A stretch of 63,538 nucleotides of DNA. Origin: Desulfuromonadales bacterium. Its GTDB lineage: Bacteria; Desulfobacterota; Desulfuromonadia; Desulfuromonadales; BM103. The position numbers and the translations under genes are program-made. The notes beneath the pieces were generated by a model. That model was given only the letters and a program-made list of their open reading frames with translations. It searched no databases and was not told the DNA's origin. The stretch spans positions 1 to 63,538 of the forward strand of contig JAMONP010000102.1 in assembly GCA_027065695.1 (NCBI GenBank), given 5' to 3'. This document shows, piece after piece, positions 8,425 to 15,377 of this stretch (position 1 is the first letter of the stretch; each line of letters opens with the position of its first letter).

Positions 8425-9346
8425 TATTTTTCACCTCAACCAGCTGCGAGACCAGAGTGCGCCGATAGTGATCCCTGAACGGACCGTAGACCCGATTAGC
8501 CAGCGTATAAATGGTCTCGCTGATATAACTTTGATCAGCACGCAAATCCCTGACCAGCAGACTGATACGCACACCACGAATATCCTGTGGACTTGCTGGC
8601 TGATTGACCAGAGCCCCGTCGGCAAGCAGGTATTCAAATTGCAACCCATCCACGGCGTTGTCCAGAATAGCGCGGCTGGTGAAATCGTCCCGACGCAAAC
8701 GTTTGCTGCCGGAGAAAGGATCAAGAAGATAGGCGTAGGCACGCACACCGAGAACCTCGGTACCGATGGGGACATTTTCAAGCAGGGGCTGATTCAGTTG
8801 CACAGTCAGGTCGGCAAGCTGTACGGTATAACAAAGAGGGTGACTTGCGAACACCAGGTGGTTAATCGCTTCGGGCGTCGGTTGCAGTTCACGCGTTGAT
8901 CCCGGGCTGCGATTGGGACGTCGATTCAACGTCAACCAGAAATCTCCGGAAAGCCCCGGCTGCACCAGGCGTAACGGCGGAGCGAAGGAAATCGCCTTGA
9001 CGATTGTCAGGCGGTCATCCCCGGCGGTAATATCATCGGGCAGAAGCGAGAAGGACATGGACTCCAGCGGATCGCCAGCCAAGCTGTCATGAACCAGGGA
9101 GAGGGGTGAGCCCCCCGCCGTTTGCGGCTTTGGACCCTGCAGAAAGGCAGCATCGCGGATATCACTGGCCAGGAAACGAATCAGTCGCCCAGCCCGATCC
9201 TGCAGATCGTTACGACTGATTTCGGTCAGAATACGCGACTGAAAACTGACCACCAGCTGCAGGATCATACCACCGACCAGAGAGGCGATGAGCATGGCAA
9301 CCAGCAGCTCAACCAGGGTTACACCAGCGCAGGGAAACCTTTTCAT
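8411..9346 (-). CDS. PilW-like minor prepilin
   Basis: This 311-residue protein has the prepilin motif AGVTLVELLVAMLIASLVGG with Glu at the +5 position. The length and late conserved region (GVRISLLVRDLRADQSY, ANRVYGPFRDHYRR) match PilW-family proteins. The residue before the cleavage site is Gly, but the +1 residue is Val instead of Phe; both are tolerated by PilD. It overlaps the pilV stop by 4 bases (9343-9346) and the pilX start downstream. Role: priming of the pilus tip complex at the inner membrane. Confidence 0.8.
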   Translation of the reverse strand: MKRFPCAGVTLVELLVAMLIASLVGGMILQLVVSFQSRILTEISRNDLQDRAGRLIRFLASDIRDAAFLQGPKPQTAGGSPLSLVHDSLAGDPLESMSFSLLPDDITAGDDRLTIVKAISFAPPLRLVQPGLSGDFWLTLNRRPNRSPGSTRELQPTPEAINHLVFASHPLCYTVQLADLTVQLNQPLLENVPIGTEVLGVRAYAYLLDPFSGSKRLRRDDFTSRAILDNAVDGLQFEYLLADGALVNQPASPQDIRGVRISLLVRDLRADQSYISETIYTLANRVYGPFRDHYRRTLVSQLVEVKNNGLQ

Positions 9347-9720
9347 GGCGCGGAACGAATAGTCTGCAACTGATAGCGCTGGCCGCGCCCCTGCTTCTGC
9401 CAGCGAGCCGACACAGTAACCCGGCTTTGCCCAGCTTGCGGCTGGTCTATTTCGACTTGCTTTAAAAGCTCAATATCTCCCGCCAAAAACGACTCATTAG
9501 ACACCGTCATCAGCTGGCCATAGTCAACCACCTGCAGTTGTGCCATCTCCTTTCCAGCCAGACGCCATGCCTGCGCACGCAGACGATTATCATGATTGAC
9601 CCTTATGCCATTAATTAACAGTGGCAAAAGCCCCAGACTGACCACCATGAAAATCAACAGTGATACCATGACCTCAACCAGCGTAAAACCCTTGTCTCCT
9701 CTTCCATGATTTGTTGACAT
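9343..9720 (-). CDS. PilV-like minor prepilin
   Basis: This is a 125-residue protein. The prepilin signal is KGFTLVEVMVSLLIFMVVSL, with the FTLxE box and membrane helix. I chose the ATG at 9720, although the frame is open further upstream, because GGAGG lies 5 bases before it and the leader (MSTNHGRGDKG) then has a normal prepilin length. The short globular domain ends with RWQKQGRGQRYQLQT. It follows radC by 50 bases in the same direction and heads the minor-pilin set. Confidence 0.8.
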   Translation of the reverse strand: MSTNHGRGDKGFTLVEVMVSLLIFMVVSLGLLPLLINGIRVNHDNRLRAQAWRLAGKEMAQLQVVDYGQLMTVSNESFLAGDIELLKQVEIDQPQAGQSRVTVSARWQKQGRGQRYQLQTIRSAP

Positions 9721-9770
9721 TTCCCCTCCAGAGAAAATAGATAAAAAATTGCAGCCAGGCCACACTGGCT

Positions 9771-10457
9771 TCATTCAAACAGGCCCTGATCGGCCAGACT
9801 TACATAGCGGCCGCTACCGATAATGATATGGTCGAGCACACGCACGCCCATCAAGGCACCGGCATCACGCAAACGCGTGGTTAATTCCAGGTCCTCGCGA
9901 CTGGGTTCCGGATCGCCGGACGGATGATTGTGCACAAAGAGAACCGCCGCCGCTGACTCGCGAATCACCGGCTGAAAAACTTCCCGGGGATGGACAATGC
10001 TGGCGTTTAGGCTGCCTTCGGAAATCTGGATTTCTCGCAGGACACGATTTTTGCTGTCGAGCAGCAGAGAGATGAAGACCTCTTTTTTACGATCACGGAG
10101 GCGTTCGTGGAAATGGATAAAGACTTCCCGGGAGCTGGTAAAACGATTTCCGGGTGAGAGCGGCGTGGCAACAAAACGGCGCGCCAGTTCACCAAGGGCC
10201 AGAATTTCAGCTGCCTTAGCCGGACCAATGCCGGGCAACTGACAGAGTTCGGCAGCGGCGGCCGATGCCATGACGCGCAGAGAACCGAAACGGCTCAGCA
10301 ACTGACGGGCGAGATCGAGCGCACTGCAGCCACTTTGGGCATGACCGGTACGTAGAATCAACGCCAGTAATTCCGTATCACTGAGTGTTGCTGAACCTGT
10401 AGATAGAAGCTTTTCCCGTGGCCGGTCGGCCTCGGGCCAGTCCTTGATGCAGGACAT
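9771..10457 (-). CDS. radC: RadC-family JAB-domain DNA repair protein
   Basis: This 228-residue protein has two regions. A helix-hairpin-helix region (LCQLPGIGPAKAAEILALGE) is followed by a JAB/MPN metalloprotease-like domain with the motif FVHNHPSGDPEPSREDLELT. The HxHPSGD...D pattern supplies the metal-binding residues. RadC is conserved in bacteria, but its long-claimed role in recombination repair is disputed. It is the first gene of the minus-strand run leading into the minor pilins. The ATG at 10457 is preceded by GGAGGGG (reverse strand), a strong ribosome-binding site. Confidence 0.85.
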   Translation of the reverse strand: MSCIKDWPEADRPREKLLSTGSATLSDTELLALILRTGHAQSGCSALDLARQLLSRFGSLRVMASAAAAELCQLPGIGPAKAAEILALGELARRFVATPLSPGNRFTSSREVFIHFHERLRDRKKEVFISLLLDSKNRVLREIQISEGSLNASIVHPREVFQPVIRESAAAVLFVHNHPSGDPEPSREDLELTTRLRDAGALMGVRVLDHIIIGSGRYVSLADQGLFE

Positions 10458-10480
10458 TACCCCCTCCTTAATTTTAGCAA

Positions 10481-10510
10481 ATCAAATAAAATCAAATAAA
10501 ATCAAATAAA
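10481..10510 (+). repeat. Tandem repeat, 10-bp unit x3
   Basis: Three perfect copies of ATCAAATAAA lie in the radC-def spacer. They directly adjoin a second tandem array of 8-bp units. Confidence 0.9.
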
Positions 10511-10512
10511 AA

Positions 10513-10552
10513 CAGAAAAACAGAAAAACAGAAAAACAGAAAAACAGAAAAA
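10513..10552 (+). repeat. Tandem repeat, 8-bp unit x5
   Basis: Five perfect copies of CAGAAAAA. The array lies between the divergent radC and def genes, near the expected radC promoter. It could vary in length by slippage. Confidence 0.9.
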
Positions 10553-10612
10553 CAATAATACTCTAAAAAGCTCATTATGCAAGATTGATTTTATCGGTAA
10601 CGCAAGCGATGG

Positions 10613-10642
10613 TTGACTTGCAGTGAAATCCGCATCTATCAT
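10613..10642 (+). promoter_or_regulatory. Probable promoter of def-fmt-rsmB
   Basis: TTGACT at 10613-10618, an 18-base spacer, then TATCAT at 10637-10642, ahead of def. This is close to the sigma-70 consensus. Predicted from sequence only. Confidence 0.5.
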
Positions 10643-10688
10643 TGAGCTGTCAGGAATTTACAGAACCAGCACATCGTAAGGAACAGTT

Positions 10689-11210
10689 ATGGCTTTACTC
10701 AAGATCCGACACTATCCCGACCCGGTCCTGAAAAATGTGGCGGCACCGGTCACGGCCTTTGATGAAACCCTGCGCCAGCTGGCGCACGATATGGCAGAGA
10801 CTATGTATGCTGCACCTGGCGTCGGCCTGGCGGCACCTCAGGTCGGCATTAGCAAACGCCTGACCGTGATCGATTGCTCCTCCCGGGAAGAAGAGGAGGC
10901 CAGACTGCTGGTTCTGATCAATCCGGAAATCATTGATCGCGAAGGAGAAAGCTGTGAAGAGGAGGGCTGCCTTTCGGTGCCGGAATACTATGCCAAGGTC
11001 AGCCGCAGCGCCAAAGTCAAAGTTCGTTTCCAGGGTCTGGACGGGCAAACTCACACCATCGAGGCGCAAGGGCTGACAGCGATTGCCTGCCAGCACGAGA
11101 TCGATCACCTCGACGGCATCCTCTTTGTTGACCATCTCTCACCGCTCAAGCGCAGCATTTTTCGCAAAAAGTGGAAGAAAATCCAGGAACATATGACGGA
11201 GCAAATGTAA
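10689..11210 (+). CDS. def: Peptide deformylase
   Basis: This 173-residue protein contains all three deformylase motifs: GVGLAAPQVG (motif 1, near residue 43), EGCLSVPEYY (motif 2, with the metal-binding Cys) and QHEIDHLDGILFVD (motif 3, HExxH). It removes the formyl group from the N-terminal Met of nascent proteins, using Fe2+ in vivo. AAGGAACAGTT before the ATG provides the ribosome-binding site. Its stop overlaps the fmt start (TAATG), so the enzyme that adds formyl and the one that removes it are translationally coupled. Confidence 0.97.
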   Translation: MALLKIRHYPDPVLKNVAAPVTAFDETLRQLAHDMAETMYAAPGVGLAAPQVGISKRLTVIDCSSREEEEARLLVLINPEIIDREGESCEEEGCLSVPEYYAKVSRSAKVKVRFQGLDGQTHTIEAQGLTAIACQHEIDHLDGILFVDHLSPLKRSIFRKKWKKIQEHMTEQM

Positions 11211-12151
11211 TGCAGCCACAGGAATTACGAACCGTTTTCATGGGAACCCCAGACTTTGCCCTGCAGACTCTGCAGGGCTTAATTGATGCTGGCTGCAATC
11301 TGGTTGGTGTTTACACCCAACCAGACCGGCCCAAAGGCCGCGGTAAACAGTTGGCGGCACCACCAGTCAAGACGCTGGCCTTGAAGCATGACATCCCCGT
11401 CTATCAGCCACTCAAATTGCGTCAGCCGGAAACGGTCGCAGAGTTGAAAGATCTGGCCCCCGACCTGATCATCGTGGTTGCTTATGGTCAGATTCTGCCA
11501 AAGAGCGTGCTCGACATCCCCCGCCACGGCTGTATCAATGTACATGCCTCACTGCTCCCCAAATACCGTGGCGCGGCACCGATCAACAAGGCGATCATCG
11601 ATGGCGAGACCGAAACCGGTATCACCACCATGTACATGGATGTTGGCCTCGATACCGGTGACATGCTGGTCAAAAAGAGCCTGTCGATTGGTCCACAGGA
11701 AACTGCGGGCGAGCTGCATGATCGTCTGGCAAGTCTTGGCCGCGAAACCATGGCAGAAACACTGCAGCAACTCTGTGCGGGTACTTTGCAAAGAGAAGTA
11801 CAGGCCGACGATCAGAGTACTTACGCCTCGATGATGAAAAAAACGGACGGTCGTATCGACTGGACACGCTCGGCCAAAGAGATTCACAACCATGTGCGCG
11901 GGCTTGAGCCCTGGCCGGGAGCCTACACGACCATCAACGGTGAACTACTCAAATTGGCAGGAACCCGTCCAGAAGAAGCGTACACCGGAGAGCCAGGCAG
12001 CATCGTCTCGGCCGACAAGAATGGCGTGCGTATTGCCTGCGGCAGCGGAACACTACTCGTAGAACAGCTGCAACTCGCTGGCCGCAAACGCTTGGCTGCA
12101 GGAGATTTTCTGCGCGGCTGTCCACTTGAACCGGGGACACTTCTAGAGTGA
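11210..12151 (+). CDS. fmt: Methionyl-tRNA formyltransferase
   Basis: This 313-residue protein carries RTVFMGTPDFALQTL at the start. The formyl-transfer core includes NVHASLLPKYRGAAPINKAI, with Asn-His and SLLPKYRG, and then TGITTMYMDVGLDTGD. The C-terminal domain binds initiator tRNA. I chose the ATG at 11210 because it overlaps the def stop and gives the family's usual length; the frame is open 39 bases further upstream. The product transfers formyl from 10-formyl-THF to Met-tRNAfMet. Confidence 0.97.
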   Translation: MQPQELRTVFMGTPDFALQTLQGLIDAGCNLVGVYTQPDRPKGRGKQLAAPPVKTLALKHDIPVYQPLKLRQPETVAELKDLAPDLIIVVAYGQILPKSVLDIPRHGCINVHASLLPKYRGAAPINKAIIDGETETGITTMYMDVGLDTGDMLVKKSLSIGPQETAGELHDRLASLGRETMAETLQQLCAGTLQREVQADDQSTYASMMKKTDGRIDWTRSAKEIHNHVRGLEPWPGAYTTINGELLKLAGTRPEEAYTGEPGSIVSADKNGVRIACGSGTLLVEQLQLAGRKRLAAGDFLRGCPLEPGTLLE

Positions 12152-13506
12152 GAGATCCAAAACCAGAGGATGCTCGCTACGGAGCATTCAATATCCTGCA
12201 ACGCGTTGAGCAGGGCGGTTATGCTGATCGCTTGCTTGACAGTTATCTCAACCGCCATCCGACTATGGATACGCGAGAACGGGGTCTGTTGACTGAACTG
12301 GTTTACGGTATTTTACGCCTGCGTGGCCGACTCGATTTTGCACTTTCCCTTTTCAGTCGTCAGAAGTTGCAACGCCTTGAAGCCGACGCCCTGCTTCTGC
12401 TACGCCTCGGTGCCTACCAGTTACTAGAACTCGACCGCATCCCGCCCCATGCGGCAGTACATGCCACTGTCGAACTGGCCCACCAAGTCGGTATGGGCCG
12501 GATCTCAGGGCTGGTAAACGGTACCCTGCGCACTCTGCAGCGTGAACGCGACACCATCGCCTGGCCGACACCGGACAACCTCCGCGCGTATCTTCAGCAT
12601 GTCTGCAGCCTGCCGAACTGGCTGGCCAAAGAGTTGCTGCGCCAGTTTCCCAATATCGAATCCCAGGCCTTGGCGGAAGCCCTGACCGAAGCAGCTCCGC
12701 AGACATTGCGGGTCAACACTCTGAAGACAGATCGCGAGTCCCTGCTCGCGGCACTGGCAGAGGCTGGCCATCTCGCCCGACCCTGTCGTTATCTTTCTGA
12801 AGGGGTTATTCTCGAGAAACGTGCCGCTCAAATACTACCCGGAGATCGAGACGGCTGGTACCAGGTTCAGGACGAAGCGAGCATGTTAATCGCGCACCTG
12901 CTCGATACCCAACCGGGAGAAAAAGTCCTTGACGCTTGTGCGGCACCTGGCGGCAAAACCACCCACATCGCCGCTTTAACTAACAATCAAGCTCATATCC
13001 TGGCACTTGACAAGCACTCCCGACGAGTCGAGTTGATCAATCAGGGTGCCGAGCGACTTGGTTGCCAGGGGATTGAGACCCACACCTGGGATCTCACTGA
13101 GGTACCCGGCTTTCTTGAGCACGAGAGTTTTGACCGCATCCTCGTCGATGCACCCTGTAGTGGTCTCGGCGTCTTGCGTCGCAACCCGGAAAGTCGCTGG
13201 AGTCGACAACCGGCCGACATCAAAGAGTTGGCGGCACTGCAACAGACGATTCTCGGGCAAACAGCGCCCCTGCTGCGTCCTGGCGGCCACCTGCTCTACT
13301 CGGTCTGCACCTTCACTACGGCAGAGACGGATATTGTAGTCAAAAAATTTCTGTCCAGCCATCCTGATTTTGTACAGGAAGACCTTCGAACCCTCCTGCC
13401 GACAGAGTGGACCGAACTGACGACCGACACCGGCAGTGTGCGTACCCTGCCGCATCATCATAACGGTATGGATGCTTTCTTCGCGGTGAGATTTGTAAAA
13501 AACTGA
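12148..13506 (+). CDS. rsmB: 16S rRNA m5C967 methyltransferase (RsmB/Sun)
   Basis: This 452-residue protein starts at GTG 12148, overlapping the fmt stop by 4 bases (GTGA). The N-terminal NusB-like RNA-binding domain (residues about 1-140) is followed by a SAM-dependent Rossmann domain: VLDACAAPGGKTTHIA (motif I), then ILVDAPCSGLGVLRRNPE with the PC catalytic loop, and a late CTFTTAETD region with the second Cys. Length and domain order match RsmB, which methylates C967 of 16S rRNA. It is the third gene of the def operon. Confidence 0.95.
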   Translation: MRDPKPEDARYGAFNILQRVEQGGYADRLLDSYLNRHPTMDTRERGLLTELVYGILRLRGRLDFALSLFSRQKLQRLEADALLLLRLGAYQLLELDRIPPHAAVHATVELAHQVGMGRISGLVNGTLRTLQRERDTIAWPTPDNLRAYLQHVCSLPNWLAKELLRQFPNIESQALAEALTEAAPQTLRVNTLKTDRESLLAALAEAGHLARPCRYLSEGVILEKRAAQILPGDRDGWYQVQDEASMLIAHLLDTQPGEKVLDACAAPGGKTTHIAALTNNQAHILALDKHSRRVELINQGAERLGCQGIETHTWDLTEVPGFLEHESFDRILVDAPCSGLGVLRRNPESRWSRQPADIKELAALQQTILGQTAPLLRPGGHLLYSVCTFTTAETDIVVKKFLSSHPDFVQEDLRTLLPTEWTELTTDTGSVRTLPHHHNGMDAFFAVRFVKN

Positions 13507-13805
13507 TTTTCACTCTGGGAGGCTGTCAGGCTGCTAGTGTCCCGTGCGGTTAATCGTGACGTATAATTCTGAGACATTTTGGTTGCTGTCAAGGCGTGCT
13601 GATGAAGGCCTAGCGTGCGTTAAGCCAAAGAGGCGCAACGCAGACAGCGGGCAAAAGGGCCATAATTAAAGGATAGGATTAGCCGCACGGGACACTAGTC
13701 AAATCATTCTACAATAGGTTATAAAGGTTCCGTCCTTGTCTTTTTCTTCGTGTCCTTCGTGATCTTAGTGGTCATTATTGGGCTTGCTATCGACCGGAGT
13801 TGCAT
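13507..13805. other. Spacer between rsmB and rpe
   Basis: This spacer of about 300 bases is half filled by the MITE-like element at 13534-13698. The remainder contains the phrase CTTCGTGTCCTTCGTGATC, a low-information sequence often seen between genes. No gene and no clear terminator were found. The rpe ribosome-binding site GGAG is at 13796-13799. Confidence 0.5.
13534..13698 (+). mobile_element. Second MITE-like element (165 bp)
   Basis: The ends are inverted repeats over 21 bases with one mismatch, beginning CTAGTGTCCCGTGCGG at 13534 and ending with the complement at 13698. The interior has no gene. It is unrelated in sequence to the 162-bp elements at 2548 and 15148. The terminal CTAG is itself palindromic, so it could be part of the repeat or a target duplication. 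No second copy was seen in this window. Confidence 0.65.
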
Positions 13806-14477
13806 ATGATCAAAATTGCCCCATCAATCCTTTCCGCCGATTTTTCCCGTCTGGGTGAAGACATCCAGGCCGTTGACCGTGCTGGTGCCGATTACATCCA
13901 CGTCGATGTCATGGACGGTCATTTCGTGCCGAACATCACCATCGGCCCACTGGTGGTCGCCGCCTTGCGCAAGGTGACTGCAAAGCCACTCGACGTACAC
14001 CTGATGATCGAAAACCCTGATCTTTATATCGGTGAATTTGCCGAAGCCGGTGCCGATATCATCACTGTTCACCAGGAAGCAGTACCTCACCTGCACCGTA
14101 CAGTACAGCTGATCAAGAGCCTTGGCAAAAAAGCTGGCGTCTCTCTCAACCCGGCCACGCCGGTAGAAACGCTTGACGTCATTCTGGACGAGCTGGACCT
14201 GGTCCTGGTCATGTCGGTCAACCCTGGTTTCGGTGGCCAGGCTTTTATCTCCTCGGCCCTCGACAAAATCAGCGCTCTGCGCCAACGCATCACACAACGC
14301 GGCCTCACCACCGAGGTTGAAGTCGATGGCGGCGTCAAGATTGACAATATCCGCCAAATCGTCGCCGCAGGCGCTGATGTTCTGGTGGCCGGCAGTGCCG
14401 TTTTCAACACAGATGACTATACCGCAACCATCTCGGCCTTGCGGGAGAATGCGGTTAACAACCGCCCTAGGCAATAG
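13806..14477 (+). CDS. rpe: Ribulose-phosphate 3-epimerase
   Basis: This 223-residue TIM-barrel protein has the family signatures [33 protein letters not shown] (metal-binding His-Asp), DVHLMIENP, and [14 protein letters not shown], followed by VDGGVK and the phosphate-binding VAGSAVF. I chose the ATG at 13806 because GGAG lies 6 bases upstream; a TTG at 13800 also keeps the frame. It interconverts ribulose-5-phosphate and xylulose-5-phosphate in the pentose phosphate pathway. A MITE-like element lies in its upstream spacer. Confidence 0.97.
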   Translation: MIKIAPSILSADFSRLGEDIQAVDRAGADYIHVDVMDGHFVPNITIGPLVVAALRKVTAKPLDVHLMIENPDLYIGEFAEAGADIITVHQEAVPHLHRTVQLIKSLGKKAGVSLNPATPVETLDVILDELDLVLVMSVNPGFGGQAFISSALDKISALRQRITQRGLTTEVEVDGGVKIDNIRQIVAAGADVLVAGSAVFNTDDYTATISALRENAVNNRPRQ

Positions 14478-14515
14478 TAAACAAATTCTGGCAGATCTAT
14501 AGAAAGGAAAATCCA

Positions 14516-14950
14516 GTGATTTTTAATTATTGCAAGAGGTTATGTTGTCTAGTGCTGATCCTGATGCTGGCTGCATGCGCAGTTCAGCAGAAGCTTGAAT
14601 TCAACCAGGTAACTGATCTTGGCGAGGCGAGTCGAGATGATTTCATGAAATCCCTGCGCTGGAAACGCTTCAAAATCGCCGCCAGCCTCATAACGCCCGA
14701 ACATCGTCAGGATTTCATGACGACCTTCGGACCGCTGAGGGACATTAACATCACCGACGTCAGGCTCGCCCATCTGCAGCCGGACGCAGATGGGCGGCGT
14801 TTCGAAACGACCATCGAAATGGATTACTACCTGCTGCCATCGGTGACAGTAAAAACCTTCAGTTTCGACCAGACCTGGGTATATTCCGACGGAGACGGGT
14901 CAACACCGAAGGGCTTCTTCATTACCACTCCTTTTCCTGAGTTTCCCTGA
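14516..14950 (+). CDS. Small lipoprotein of unknown function
   Basis: This 144-residue protein starts at GTG 14516, with AGAAAGGAAA as ribosome-binding site. The N-terminus has a lipoprotein signal: basic KR, a hydrophobic run, then the lipobox LAAC at about residues 18-21. The mature part is soluble with no family that I recognise. It lies 38 bases after rpe on the same strand and may be co-transcribed with it. Location is probably the outer or inner membrane, facing the periplasm. Confidence 0.65.
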   Translation: MIFNYCKRLCCLVLILMLAACAVQQKLEFNQVTDLGEASRDDFMKSLRWKRFKIAASLITPEHRQDFMTTFGPLRDINITDVRLAHLQPDADGRRFETTIEMDYYLLPSVTVKTFSFDQTWVYSDGDGSTPKGFFITTPFPEFP

Positions 14951-15071
14951 GGCCTTTTTTGATTTCGCATAATCCTGGGGCCAACGGCAAAAACAGCTTA
15001 AGGACTCTCCGCCAAAGCCCTGACGACAGCAGTAGTCAAGACTCAATTTTCCCTTGATTTCCCCGGTATCC

Positions 15072-15100
15072 TTGTGGTATTTAGCTGCATACTGTATACA
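15072..15100 (+). promoter_or_regulatory. Probable sfrBA promoter
   Basis: TTGTGG at 15072-15077, a 17-base spacer, and TATACA at 15095-15100. The -10 lies inside a palindrome resembling the GntR operator at 48108-48126. If used, the transcript would carry the MITE-like element in its 5' leader. Confidence 0.45.
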
Positions 15101-15102
15101 AT
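15084..15102. promoter_or_regulatory. GntR-like palindrome over the sfrBA -10
   Basis: GCTGCATACTGTATACAAT matches the perfect 19-bp operator of the GntR/FCD gene at 48108 in 15 of 19 positions, including the core ATACTGTATACA. Its position over TATACA suggests repression. This is a prediction from two matching sites. Confidence 0.45.
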
Positions 15103-15147
15103 CTGTGAGAAGAATAAAGGATTAAGACACTTACTGCGACAACGATA

Positions 15148-15308
15148 GGAGCCTATCCGACAATCCATGATCGGCTGCAAGCCCAGCTGTTTGGCCCATA
15201 TTTCAGCTCCTTTTCGACCAATAGCTATGGCTATTACTCTCAAACGAGCCAAAATCTGTTCTCAAACTTCTGGATTTTCGCTTCGACACTTATTGTCGGA
15301 CAAGCTCC
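15148..15308 (-). mobile_element. MITE-like element, copy 2 (161 bp)
   Basis: This copy is about 90% identical to the reverse complement of 2548-2709. The ends are GGAGCCTATCCGACAAT at 15148 and ATTGTCGGACAAGCTCC at 15292-15308. TA flanks both sides. It sits between the probable sfr promoter and the sfrB start. Confidence 0.75.
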
Positions 15309-15311
15309 TAG

Positions 15312-15329
15312 GCGCTCAGGCGCTTTTTT
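15312..15329 (+). terminator. Short hairpin with T-run in the sfr leader
   Basis: GCGC-TCAG-GCGC followed by six T. The stem is only 4 bp, so termination strength is doubtful. It could be an attenuator-like remnant. Confidence 0.3.
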
Positions 15330-15377
15330 ATTGTGGTCTTTGTGTGTCGAAAAACTGACCGAAATGGGAGGTTCAAC

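Larger units (their letters stand above)
14951..15377. other. Leader region of sfrBA
   Basis: The region contains the probable sfr promoter (15072-15100), a GntR-like palindrome over its -10 (15084-15102), the second copy of the 161-bp MITE-like element (15148-15308) and a tiny GCGC hairpin followed by six T (15312-15329). The ribosome-binding site GGGAGG is at 15366-15371. No gene was recognised. Confidence 0.6.

Noticed and set aside
10481-10552. Possible CRISPR-like direct repeats
   Set aside because: Units of 8-10 bases are adjacent without spacers and no cas genes are present.
13735-13775. CTTCGTGTCCTTCGTGATC phrase before rpe
   Set aside because: It is a common low-information intergenic phrase. 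I found no second copy here and no structure to support a function.
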